From Apiosordaria backusii (lineage: Eukaryota > Ascomycota > Sordariomycetes > Sordariales > Lasiosphaeriaceae), in assembly GCA_030549205.1 (NCBI GenBank), contig JAUKTV010000001.1:186001-250000 (forward strand): a DNA stretch of 64,000 nt, read 5' to 3'. Positions within the stretch are counted from its first letter, which is position 1; every line of letters begins with the position of its first letter. The notes beneath the pieces were generated by a model that saw only the letters and a list, made by a program, of their open reading frames with translations, was not told the origin of the DNA and searched no databases. Positions 1 to 11,801 of this stretch are shown one piece after another. Made by a program: the position numbers and the translations under genes.

Positions 1-2225
1 GTCAATCGATTAATGGCCGAATACTGCATCGATGCTAACCAAAATCACAGGTTTCAATTGAGACTCCCATCGGCTGCAACCCAACCCAGCAAGAACCAGT
101 GGCAGACAGACCGCAGAGGAACCGATCGGACAACGGACGACCAAGCTCGGCACGAATATTTGCGGAATGGCGGGGGGCCGCGTGGCAATCCGACAGCCAC
201 AGCTATTCGACGGGGGCCAAACCCGTGTTTACCGTGCGAACACGCTGCAATGTCTCTTCCAAAGTTCCAGTTCCAGCCCGCCAGCACTGTTTTTGGCTGC
301 CGAGCAAAGAAACACAGTCCCGCAACGCTACCGATTCCCATTGCATCAAGTCTCCCCCCAGCCCGACCGCCCGTGGAGAGGGAGCAGAACAAGGAGACAA
401 AGGGTGGAAGAGGCGGGAGGCGAGACGACGGGGCGGAGGAGTGGGAATGAAAGAAAGCACTCACGTCCGGATCAGTTTCTGCAGGCAATTCAATTCAGTT
501 CAATTCCCCCATGTATCTAGATTATACCATAGCAATCCCCCTCCGTACACAGTAAATATGACTTGACACCCCGACTGAATTCGCACCTGGCCACATGCAA
601 GGGAGTAAGAGAACATTTCCAGAATGCGACCTGTCGTCGAATTAAGCAGCAAGGTTCCACATGCCAAGCTGATGCACGTCGATCCTGCGAACCAATCTCC
701 GATCAGCACCTGAAACTGGAAGTCCAGTGACCGCGACGGCATGCATTCTGCAAAGAGCACGGAATTGCAGCGGCTCGGTAAGGATGCGAGCGGCCGCCAT
801 CCTCGCTCTCAGATGTGACAGACAGCCATGGCGAGCCTTCATTTCCACACCTGCTCGCCTCAGAAAAGCTACTGCAAGAGCGACAACAGGGTTAGGGTCC
901 AATGCTGACAGAAGCTATGTTTGCTTTTGCCCCCAGCCAGCACGAGGCTTTTCAGCACGAGCAGCCAGCAGCCAGTCACGTTAACTAGCAACCAGCTGAC
1001 AGCTTGACCGCCCGCCGGCAGAGCAAACACCATGCAATGCGGGGTTGCGGGCGCGACACGCACGCAGAGAGCCCAGTACACGTACTGTGTTGTGGGACAG
1101 GGAATGGCAAAAGTTCCAGCCAGCCCTCGTTGCCAGGTGGAAAAGGGAAAGTTAAGTTCGGCGTTGTGAGAAGTCCATCTGAAAATGATACGAATAGTCA
1201 TATTCATCACAAGATGCCTGGCCCCCCTGCATACACTCAAAGTTGTGCGTGCGTACGTGCATGTCAACTCAACGACCTGTTTCGCAGGTTTGGGTTCAAG
1301 TTGTGCAACAGACCGCTGCGTTGGGCTGAGGCAGGGAGGGGAGGGAGGGGGGTGCGGTGCCAGGGACGGCCGAGAACCACACCACACACACCACACACCC
1401 CCGCCCCGTCGGCACCGGACAGTTGCAACGGTTCGGTCATGTCCTCGATGCAGTGTCACCGGCCCCCCGCAGGCAAGGCAGGCAGCGAGTCAAAAGCCGA
1501 CAACAACGACGACGGCAGACACACAGAGAGAATGTGCTTGTTTGTCCACAATGGGATTATCGCTCACAACTAGTTAGCTGGGCTGCCAATGTTTGTCGAT
1601 GTTTGCAGCCTGTAGCAGCAGCAGCAGCAAGGGACTTTCTCCGACCTCAACCGAGGAAGCGAAGGGCTGAGAAGAGAAGCGGCTGAACCGAGGCCGGACC
1701 GAGCCTCGACAACCTGCGTGCAGGACCCGTTGAGAGAAGAAAAGACAAGAGACTCCGGTAGCTCGTAGACGTTCTCATCCTCGCAAGCATGCTGGTCTGG
1801 GCAGGTTGCTAGAAGGTTCGGTGTACTGTGGGGCGAGTGGGAACAGCCTCCTCAAAGGTTTTGGTGCTGGCCGAGAGTCGCCGAGGCCTACACCGGGCCT
1901 AGCCCGTTACAACTGATGTTTTTTCCTTGATCGTCGGTGTGGGTTTTTCACCCGGCCTACAAGGGCATAGTTTTCCTATACAGTAAGTAGGCCAAGGGCC
2001 CAGCAAGCCTTAGGGCACAGCGGTGTAGGAATAATAATATATTCCACGGGGAAGGCAAGAGGGAGTAGCACGAATGTCACCGGCATCGATAGCGAGCGAT
2101 ACAACAGTTGTCGCCGAGTGCGCGGCTGACTGGACCCAACGGTTGCAGAGGGACAAGCAGTCGTACTAGAGATCTGTGCTCGCGCTGCATCTGGCCGAAG
2201 CCAGCCATCATCTCTGAGGACGGAC
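1..2225. other. GC-rich stretch, no recognisable gene
   Basis: Open frames exist on both strands but they overlap one another, are low-complexity, and show no domain, intron structure or family resemblance. A CA-rich simple tract lies at about 1,379-1,405 and a CAG-type tract at about 1,612-1,630. A block at about 1,018-1,094 resembles another at about 14,339-14,403, including a shared palindromic core (see findings). Confidence 0.6.
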
Positions 2226-3740
2226 GATAATGTTGCTATCTCCGACCCCACGACAGCGTTTCTTTCCTCGTCACTGCGTGTCTACTCCTCCAACCCGGCC
2301 ACCACCAATATCCTCACCCGCTTATCATACACATCGCTTATTTCGGTGGCTCTTGACTTGTTGGACGAGAGCAACCTGCCTCACGCGCAGCCATATCTAC
2401 TCGGGGATGCAGACGACGATGACGATACCGACCACTTCTACCCCGCCGCCCGCTCCATCGAACCCCTCCGAGCCATCCACAGCTCGCTACAGGCACGCAA
2501 GGGCTCCAAACGGGAAGTCCTTAACCGTTTTACCAAGGGCGACTAGCGGCACAGCCTGACTTTGTACCGGCTCGCCATAGCTAACCTGCAGAACCTCTAC
2601 AACCACACCACCCGACTTCGTAGAAATGGTCCGCCTACCGCATTATACCTCCAAAGCCACCCCGCAATCCGGACGACAAGGAGTTACTAGAGGCCGACAA
2701 GTAGTCTCTTGCCGTTCTGCGGTTCCTTCCACCCCTCCACCTTTCTCAATATACTTCAAGCCCAGGTGCTGCCGGACGTAAAAGCCCACTACAATTTTAT
2801 ATAGATAAGACCTTGCCCTTGCTAATTCTTTGTATCTTCATCGTCGACTCGCCCTACAACACCAACCACGCCCTAAACCAGCAACCACGAGGCGGTAGCA
2901 GTATCACAGCAACCTTTAGGGCCTCTTGAACAGTCTATATCGCTTTCCCTAACGCTTCCCCGCACATCTTCATCTCCAAACCCCAGACCACCTTCTCCCC
3001 CGCCTCCACCACCTCCACGACAGGACGATCAGGACCAGGAGGACTGGGAGAATCCAAATTCCCGAACGCCCTCCTTGTAGAACGCATGTTCAAATTGCTC
3101 TCGCGTCGCCTCCGGCGCGAGCCCTTCTCTCTACAATCGACCAGCCTGGTGATATATATCTAGCTGAACTAGTCGAGCACCAGGGTGTGGGTAGGACGAA
3201 CTATACGGGTGGCGGGTGGACCGTGTATACTGGCGAGAAGAAGAGGGAGGCGCCTTTGGATTTGGTTCTGCCTAGTCCACGTCTACCTCCTGACTCTGGG
3301 AAGGGTGGGGTCAGGGATGGGCAAGGCGTGAAGGGAGCGGTGAAACGGGCGGCCGTAGGCATGAGCGAAGCTGAGCGGAGGGAGGAGAGGGCGGTCAAGG
3401 GGGCGAGGTTGGTCGCGCAGGCGAGGTTTGGGGGGACGGCGATGGTGGGGGATGGGAAGGGGGTGATGCTTTTTCTGCTGCCCGGGTGGATGAACGTGGT
3501 GGAGATGGAGATGCACCGCGAGAAGAAGACGAGGAGGAAGACAGGGGCTTAGAGGGTTGGCAGCCGCATGTTAGGCTGACGTTTCACGGATCGCATGTGT
3601 TTGCGGGTATTAGGCAGCTTGTTGAGTGCGGAATTATTGACGGGGAGCGCATGCCAGGGTGGATGACTCGGGAAGAGGGCGTCACGATTGGGTCGGTCTG
3701 GAGCGGGAGGATACGCGGCCACAAGGGTTCGGGGTTATAG
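2226..3740 (+). pseudogene. chl4: Broken CHL4/CENP-N kinetochore gene
   Basis: CHL4 (CENP-N, Mis15) is a subunit of the inner kinetochore CCAN complex. Reading across frames gives nearly the whole protein in order: an N-terminal stretch ending in LDLLDESN, then QARKGSKREVLNR, then SLTLYRLAIANLQNLY, then QVLPDVKAHYNF, then FIVDSPYNT, then TVYIAFPNASPHIFISK, and at the C-terminus TFHGSHVFAGIRQLVE followed by GERMPGW and the terminal RIRGHKGSGL just before TAG at 3,738-3,740. It is broken by an in-frame TAG at about 2,544 (relatives have Trp), a TAG near 2,703 (relatives have Gln), a TGA near 2,929 (CGA in origin) and several frame changes, for example near 2,800 and 3,480-3,550. No intact start codon is evident. 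Identification rests on my knowledge of the fungal family. I infer a decayed gene or extra copy; a functional CHL4 should exist elsewhere. Confidence 0.8.
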
Positions 3741-4320
3741 CCGGGTTGGGGTCGCTCGTTCGGCCGATATGTTAGGCAGTATATGTACAACGACACCTCT
3801 TTATGCCCTTCGCCCAGGCGCGTCACGACAGGATGCACAGGACGATCAGCCTCGACTCGGACATATAAGACAGCGCCCACAGCCGTGGCGATGCGATCGA
3901 TGGTACCCAGCACGTTCCGGCCTTTGACCGCGGCGCGCTCCTCCCACCTCTCATTGTCGCCTCATCTGTCTTGCAATGCGCCGAGTGCTTGTGTTGACGA
4001 GGAGGTCCTTTTTGAAATTCGTCAAGCATATGCTCCGTCGTCGGACAAGAGAACTTGATCTGTGTATCGAGCAACATGTTGTTGGCCTGTGCCTCGACAA
4101 GAAATCCAGCTACAGCCAGTGCTGATCCGTCGACTTCCCGAATACCAGCGAAACATGGAAATAACGCGTCTTCCTTCTACAAACCTCTCCCCTTCTGCAA
4201 ACGGCACGCCCAATTCCTTCAACATGACGCCTGACGGCATTCAACCACGCCTTGCTTCCCTTGATGGCCGTACATTCCCATCATAGCCATGCGGCCACAC
4301 CAACCCCGCTCGGGGTCTAT
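3741..4320. other. Intergenic, no recognisable gene
   Basis: Lies between the converging ends of the CHL4 relic (plus) and the SNF2-like gene (minus). Short overlapping frames on both strands show no conserved motif. The minus-strand frames could include a decayed extension of the SNF2-like gene, but I cannot support this. Confidence 0.5.
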
Positions 4321-7300
4321 TTACACGATGGTCTGTGTGCCCGGTCCCCCCTGCCCATCCTCGGACGCTCCTCCAGACGCGCCCTTAGTGCCCTGAGCCT
4401 CCAGTATCTCGCGGAACTCGTTGTGCCTCTTCTCGTGACGAGCTCTGATGAGGGCCTCTGCTGGATGCTTAGACACGAGCTTGCAGATGCGCGTGTGGTG
4501 GACCTGCCCACTTCGGTAGACCCGACCAGCGACCTGTTGCAAGAGGGCCTCGGAGAAGGGAAGGTCTACGGAAACGCTGTAGCTGGCCTTTTGCATGCCG
4601 TTTAGACCTTCGCCACAGATGCTCATGACTGCGATGAGAATAGCCGGTTTCGTCTCGCGGTCGTCGAACCTCACTGGCTTGAGCGCCGTCTCGATGGCCT
4701 CTTGCCGGTTCTTGCACGCCGCGGTGACGAGATGGATATTCCATTCACCGGACCAGTGCTTCTGCGCGTACGCAGCGAGGAGAACCGCGACCCCTGCGCG
4801 AGAGCAAAACAAGACGACGGACTTCTTCACCGGCCCGGCCTCTATATCGCCCCGGGAAAATCCGTCCGCTGGCATGGAATCATCTGCTCTGGCTCGGGCG
4901 AGAATCTTTTTGATCTCTCCAATCTTGGGGCTCTTCTCGCACAAGAGATCAATGGCGCCATGTTGCATAGCAGGGTGCTGGACGCGACCTTCGGGTTGCA
5001 GGTATGCTTCCTTGTTGGCATGCTCGGCCTTGATCCACGTAATCCAACCGTCTGGGCCGTTGATAAGAGCCAGCGCCTCTCTGTTAGTCTCGTCCTCTTG
5101 CAACCGGGACGGATGAACAAAGGTTGCGCCGTAGAGGTGGGAAAGGAAGCCGCCACTCATCCTCAGTTTGTTGAGGACCTTGTTCATATTGAGCTTGCCT
5201 GTAGGACCCATTCATCGCGGTTAGTAAGCAGATAACGTTCATGCGCTGTGCTTCCTGCACCGGCTGAGAATCTTCAAGAAGGAAGGGGAATCGGGTGGGT
5301 GATATGACTTACCGTCACGTGTATCCGGCTGCGCATGGCCGAACACATTAGCCAACCCTTGTAGCTCCGCCTCGTCAACGGGCTCCCAGGAGCAGTCAAT
5401 CGTGCGTTCCTCCACAGGTGGGAGTTTTAGTTCGAGCTCGCCAAAGAAGCGCGACGACACGGTACGCCGCACGACGAACTGGGCCAGAAATTTCCGCAAG
5501 TCGTCGAGCGCCTTTTCCAACCCCTCTGGTTCAGCACCATCATCGCCGTCTGCGGCAAAGCTCTTCCGGGCGTCGCGGTAGGCCATTGCGAGATTGTTGA
5601 ACTGCTTCCGGCTGCGGGTGGCGTGGTACTCGTGGCTGGGGGCCTCCCACGACTCGGGGATGATACAGCGCAGAGGCGCATCCAAGCTGCTATTCAAGTC
5701 CCTGGTGAAGGGCGTCCCGCTCAAGAAGAGACTGACCATGCGGCGGCCCATCTCTTTCATCTCTTTGGGGTAACGGCAACGGAGCGCTTGAACCGTCTGG
5801 TACAAAATTGTGTGCTTGTTTTTGTTTTTGTGGAACTCGTCCATGACGAGGAACCTGGACCAAATCGGCCACGGAACCTTCAGTCGGGTGGCGGTTCTCC
5901 GTTTGTTCACCTGGAAATCAAAGCTCCCAGTGGCCTTGCCCCCGACGGCTTGGTCTGTTCGCAAAGACGAAGCGTCAGATGGGACGAGGACAAGATAATG
6001 CTGGTCCTGGAACAACGCATTCTCCTTCTCCTGGGTGTAACTGACCGCCATTTCATGCATGTCGCCCCCATTGGCCATCATGTAACCCTTCCCACGATTC
6101 CAATCGCAGTTGAGGCAGGCAAAATCATGCTTGTTTGCCTTGGGAGCATGCTTCGCCCCATTCGACTTTCTCAAATCAAGCTGCTTCACCATGCGATCTG
6201 CCGGCTCCGCAAAGAAGTGGGCCATAGAAGTAGATGTCGAGTTTACCACCTTGACAAAGCCCTTCTTGTTCCCATCTGGCAGCTGGACCTCTTCGCACAA
6301 ATATGCCTTGGCTTCCTTTTCGGCGCCATCGAGGGTGCCGCCCGGCGCAAAAAGGTGGTGATGCCCAGAGCCAAGCCGCGGTGGATTTTCGACATCAGCG
6401 AGCCGGGGACGCAGACGCAGTCTTGATAGTCGAAATACTCGGCAAGGCGGCACACTCCCGGGACCCCTAGGCAGAGCTTTCCCATGAGCTCGACCGTGCG
6501 CATCAGGGCGATGATGGCCAGACTTGCCCTAGTCTTGCCAAGTCCACGATCAAGGGCGGTGATGTGCCCATCCCATTGTTCGACGAAGACGGCATGAAGG
6601 AAGTGCCAAACCACATGCATCTGGCCGGGGCGCAGCTTAGCGGTGGTCCCAAAGAGCTGCTTTCCCTGGTATTCCCGCTTGAGATCTCCCTTGTGCCGGA
6701 AGAAATTGCACGTTTGCGCCCAGTCCTCTTCCGATCCGCCGAGCTTCATGGCGTTGAGTGACGGATCGACCGCCGCGTCATCGGAACCAGGAGGGCCAGA
6801 GGCGGGTTGGGCGGCATCGTGCCCGTCATCCTCAATGGCCGGCTCGCCGCTGGAGCCCGTCAAACCTTGGGCAAGGTCTTCTAAGTCTGATCCTGAATCG
6901 CTGATGCAGATCACCTCATGGTGCTGTGTGTCGTGTGCTGAGGGTTGTGAATCTTGAGACCCAACCATTGTTTTCGGTTCAGGCCGGTGTTCTTGGTCGC
7001 TTTCGCTGCCGCCGATCGTGACGAGCGCGTCCGCATGGGCGGTGCCGGGAAAGGGGGGAGGCGTAGGCGGGGCGGGCTGTGAGCCGGTTTCCTCGTCCGC
7101 GGACTGCAACGAATCGTGCGACGGGCCATCCGCACTAGTAGGCCAGGTGTCCAAACCGGTCTCGGCGCCCGAAACGGCGCCACGGACAGTTGCGTGGACG
7201 TAACGACAGGGCAGGACCCAGTCGCACGTCGCGGGATCCTTCGCCAGACCCAGGCTGTTTGCACAGCTCAAGCTGTTGAGCCACCTGGAAAGAATCGCGT

Positions 7301-7706
7301 GATCCTCGACGCTGCGCCATTCGTGGCTGTCCTCATTGCAGATATCAACCTCGAGAAGCCAGTCCTGAGGATTGAAGGGATCGCCGGCGCCGCTACTGGC
7401 CAGGAGCGCTGCCTCGAAGTGCTTCTGAAAGTCCTCGAGCAGGCGCTTGGTATCAACGTTTTCCGGCAATAGCTCGTCGTTTGTAGTCTTCCTCGGAGCT
7501 CTTGCATAAGACACCAACAGGCCGAAGGACTTCTTCGCGCCGGAGGGCAGGATCAGTTGAACGAAGACCTGGTTCAGGGGGACTCGTCTGGCCACGTATG
7601 AGTGAGCAGGAGAGCCCGGGAAAGAGACCGAGGGGCTGTAGTCCGGACGTGAGCGCTTTGTTCCGTGAATGGGTGCCGCAGTGTCCCAGTCACCCACGGG
7701 AGACAT
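4321..7706 (-). pseudogene. SNF2-like helicase gene with one frameshift
   Basis: SNF2/Rad5-type ATPases use ATP to move along DNA and remodel chromatin. From the start at 7,706, about 350 residues of low-complexity N-terminus precede the ATPase. It includes a SUMO-interaction-like VICIS followed by an acidic run at residues 265-275. Walker A is GLGKT at residues 388-392. Downstream are a DEFH box II, SGTPF as motif III, and in the C-terminal helicase lobe QVAGRVYRSGQ as motif VI. An intron runs from 5,312 to 5,199 (donor GTAAGT, acceptor ACAG); it joins to exon 2, which begins GKLNMNKVL. The reading frame changes near 6,355-6,375: the upstream frame reads MSKIHRGLALG and the continuation APGGTLDG lies in another frame. 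That one indel removes most of the ATPase, so the gene is broken unless the base is an assembly error. Several internal stretches otherwise remain long and open. The closest named subfamily is uncertain. Confidence 0.75.
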
Positions 7707-10700
7707 AACCGACAGGGGGCGCTTGTGGGAGATCGTACGCCCCGAACTCTATTTGGGGAAGTCGTAGTTATCCGCTGCCTGTCCGTCTGCAGATTGCGGT
7801 AAGTATCAGCGGCTGCCTTTCGTAGGACTGCGGGTATGCGATTTGACGTACCCGCTGTGCTGACTGTGTGGAGTTGTAAGCGCTGACTGAGGCCAATGTC
7901 ACTGGACGACAGCAGAACTTCGATTGTGGAGCAGGTTAGCTATGACGCTATCGCAAAGCATGGAGAGCTGGGGGGTACTCACATGGTCCTTGTCTTGCGC
8001 GCGGTCGGGTGTTATGGAACTGGTTGGCATCGCTGGGTTCCGGGAAGATGGCTGGCAGGACAAATCAGTGCTGTGTTTCGTCAAACTGCGAGGACGCGAG
8101 CTTGTACTCACACGCTGCTCGGTTTGCGCTTGATGGAGGGCGCTCAAACAGGTTCGCATCGCTAAATTCTGGCAAGACTGCTGGCGGCAGAGGTCAGCGC
8201 TTTGCTTTGTCGGAACGCAGGGAGTAAGTCTGCACTAACCTGCTGCTCGGTGTGCACGGGATGGCGTGGCTTGGCCGCCTCCCTGGGATTCTTCGGGCTG
8301 GTCGTGGTCCATCCTGATGACCATACCGTGGGCAGCCGCAGGTCGAGAAGGATGAAACGGTTGATGGAGAGCCTCGTCACGGCAGCAGTTCTGCAGGTGA
8401 GCAAACACTGCGACTGAGTGACTGGGCTATAGCAGGGAAGCCGCCTCGCGGTTCAGCACTGGTGTAATCTGTTCATTTGTTAGCGACCGACAGAGAAGCA
8501 ATGGCAACCCAGGGGTGGCAGGGCAAATCCGGTGCTTACTGAACAAGACTCGACCTACGCAGGGTGTAGGTGCTCCCCGGCCAGTCCTTGCAACGCCTCA
8601 GTGACCCGACTAGAACGGCGAAACGGCCACGATGGCAAGAATGGCGCGGGGTTCGGATCTGAACAACACGAGTGTGCGCGGGCAGATCTGGAGCTGCTGA
8701 GAAATCGGTCGGTCGGTCGCGGCGTCGAGATGCGGTTGCCTGAACAAAGAATGGGACTGGAGCGAGTTAGCTAAACGGGAACATGAGGATTGCCGTTCGC
8801 AATGGATACTGTACGCGCTGGTGGGCTAAGCGATCGACAAATATTATGACAGGTGGCACAACCGTGAGAGAAGCCCAGCGAAGGAAAGAGATCGGGGTGA
8901 ATTGGCGGCCAACGCGTTAAACTGCCGGCGACGCACTGATATACTGACAGGTCAACGATGTGATGCTCGTCTCTGCGGCTGAAATCGGTCGTTCTCAGAC
9001 TTGGGCTGATCGGTGGTGGTTGGCCAACTTGGTGGACTGAAATACGGCGGACGAGGGAAAGAAATGTGTTGGAAGAAAGTGGTGGGGCGGGGGGATTGCA
9101 GTGGAGAGGCTGCCCCACAGTAAAAGCGGGGCTGTCAATGTGGGACTCAGGCTAGTTATGTCACAACGCTGCCAACCTTATTTCAACGAACCTCGCACCT
9201 GACGCCCCACCATCCACCACCTCACCCCACCACCTCGCCAAATTGGCAGGCAGGCTGCGAGCCAGGTCTGTCTGCGCGCGTTGCAGGGAGCGTTGAACCA
9301 ACCGCCCGCTGTGCCCGCAGATTCCTTAACCGAGCTGGGTAACGGGTGCCACATTTTGCCTAGTAAGTGGTTGAGCCCAACTGTCTTCGTTCGCTATGTT
9401 GACCGTGCTGACAGTGATCGTGACCCTGGAGACGCTATCAGCCATAGGAGCGGGATGGGGCCTAATCAAACCGCGCAGCCGCGAATTGCAGAAGAAATCG
9501 CGCCTTCAATCACGGCGACGGCGCGCGCGGCGCCTTCAGTTTTCCAGGCAGCCGGGGCAATGGAGTTGAGCAGCGAGCTTTTGCCCGAGGACCGCGGCGC
9601 TGTCCGAGAGCGCACATTGGAACACACCATGAAGACGCGACCTTACTTGACGTGTGTTGCGCTTCCTGTTCTGTCGGTCCCAGCCAACGGGACTGCAGTG
9701 GAGGTGGGGTGTGGACCACGTCATCAACAGCAATACAAGCATACCTATGGTTCGGCGCCGCGAGACCAGCTGGAGCTGGATGATAGGGATGATGGCCTAC
9801 TGTGAAACTTGCGGGTTGGTCTGGAGCCAAGGAACTGCAGAAAGGGCGATATTAGCGCGTATATACTGCTTTCTCCCAGTGGCACTGGCGCGCGTTCTGG
9901 ATTCCACCACGACCCCGACCGGCCATTTACACCGGCGGTCAGAGTAAGCAGTTCTGTCTTCCACATGCCCAGACTTTCTGATATCACTGCTTTCGAGCTA
10001 CTGACGCGGGAAGCCACACAACCATGGAAAAGTGTCTGGAAGTCAAATCCCATATCCCCTTTCCGCAACCCGTCGACGTACCGGCTGAACATCACCGTTC
10101 AATATACCCGGGCACCATTGGATGTCACAACAATATCACCACTGGTCAAGAATCTCACGGGCCCGGGGCGTTATCCAGGAGCAGCGTACGATCCCAACAT
10201 CTGGCTTGGGCACGACAAGGGTCGAATGCGAGGATATTGCAGACCACTGCTTCGGACATTTGGCATGGTTCCCTATCACCCCTGCAGAAGGTGCATGTTG
10301 CCGCCCAGGCGCTTGGCCGATCGAGTGATTGACTGCTCTGCAGGGTTGCATGGCACCCTGCGCAGTGTGCGGTGGCCCTCGAAACTGTGTTCCGAGCTCG
10401 CCGCGGTCGACACGACGGCGGATTGAGCACCTGTCAACCAAACGTTCTGGCGCGGGCACTCGATCTCGTATTCCTGCCCGTTAGGAGTCATTGTGCGATA
10501 CCGCGCTGGCCGAGCAACGCTGCTTGAGATCTGTCCGTCGGAGGCAGGTGGCAGCGCAGCCCACTACTCGCCAACCTGCAGGGCATGTCCGCCCCGGTCA
10601 AAGGTTACGTACTGGTCTCCGCCACTCCCCCAACCTTGCGAAGCCTCTCCAACAAAAACAGCAGTGCTGAAGTCTTGTTTGGGCTTCCTTTTCGAGCTTT

Positions 10701-11801
10701 AGATTAGGCGCATTTTTTGCTTGGAATTCTGAGTACGGCTGTGGAGGTGAGTGGCTGGGCTCGTATCTCGGTGGTAGCTAGCCCATAGGAACGGAAAGGT
10801 GACCAAGACCATACCAAGAGCGAGACCCCGAGATGATCCAAGCCATTCACACCCCTCACACATGAAAAACGGCTTTTAGCCTGATGATTCCGCAGTATCT
10901 GACCCATGATTTAGAGAGCGGAAGGACGCATGGTCTCCGAGCGAGAACCACGCGCTACCCGAGTGCTACACTGCATCGATCCAGCCTGCCACTTCTCATC
11001 GGTCGAGCTGGTCAGGGCGCGGTCCTTGTCTCGGCGCGAGGTGTCGGCGCCTACCGTACCCCACCGCGCAAATGATTCGGGCAATGGCCCAGAACAGGAG
11101 AGTTGGGGGCTTGGGGGGGGGAAGGACTTGCTCGTGGAACAGTCAGATATTGCTCACGATTCTGATTGCAGAGACGGCCGCCGCGAAGTGATGGTTGAAG
11201 CTGATCCATGTATCACGGTGCGCATACGGACCAATCTGTCTCAGTGCACCAATGTGCATAATTCCCAACAGGGCACATGGGCTACCAATCTGTCCCGTTC
11301 TTCGTCCTCCCACCAGTTCCTCGGTCCCCACCCATTGCGGGCCCTCGCATACCCGTTGCTCCATGCCCCCCGACCTCGATGCCCCCGCCTCTCTGCAACC
11401 TAAGCGACGGGACGTCGGGCGGTGGCATCAAAGAACGCTGTGGCCAACCATCGGGTGGATGCAACAAGGCAGTCAGGCTAACCAGGAACCCAGGAACCCA
11501 GGAACAGCCGCGTCACGCTGAAAAGATATGAATAAAGGTTCAGTGAGGAGAACCAGACGTTGACGGAACGATAGCCTCTGTGGTCATCCGTCCCGGAGCC
11601 AGTGGGAGGCAGGTTTCTGAGATCCCAGGCCTTCTTTTGGTTAGGTTGGGGGCGTCTCTGCCTAATGTAGCCCTGGTAATACGTGATGCGAAGCGAATTC
11701 GCTGTTTGCACCTTCCACCATTCCGTGATTGACCGCAAAAACCAGCCACGTCCGATTCCCTTTTCACCATCATTCTTTTGGTCCGTTGATGCAAGCCGCC
11801 A
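7707..11801. other. Long GC-rich stretch, no recognisable gene
   Basis: About 4 kb upstream of two minus-strand genes. Open frames up to about 205 codons occur (for example 9,809-10,426, plus), but they overlap frames on the other strand and match nothing I know. The part near 7,707-8,800 contains a diverged tandem repeat (separate entry) and could hold the 5' leader of the SNF2-like gene. Confidence 0.5.
8023..8240. repeat. Diverged tandem duplication, unit about 130 bp
   Basis: The stretch from about 8,023 (GGCATCGCTGGGTTCCGG) to 8,115 resembles that from about 8,152 (CGCATCGCTAAATTCTGG) to 8,240: both continue with a GCTGGC run, CAGTGCT/CAGCGCT, TTTCGTC/TTTGTCGGAA and a CTGCTCGG block. 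More distant, weaker copies may lie near 7,925 and 8,510. The copies differ at many positions. Confidence 0.45.

Noticed and set aside
9809..10426. 205-codon open frame, plus strand
   Set aside because: GC-rich, overlaps open frames on the other strand, no domain, intron or family resemblance.
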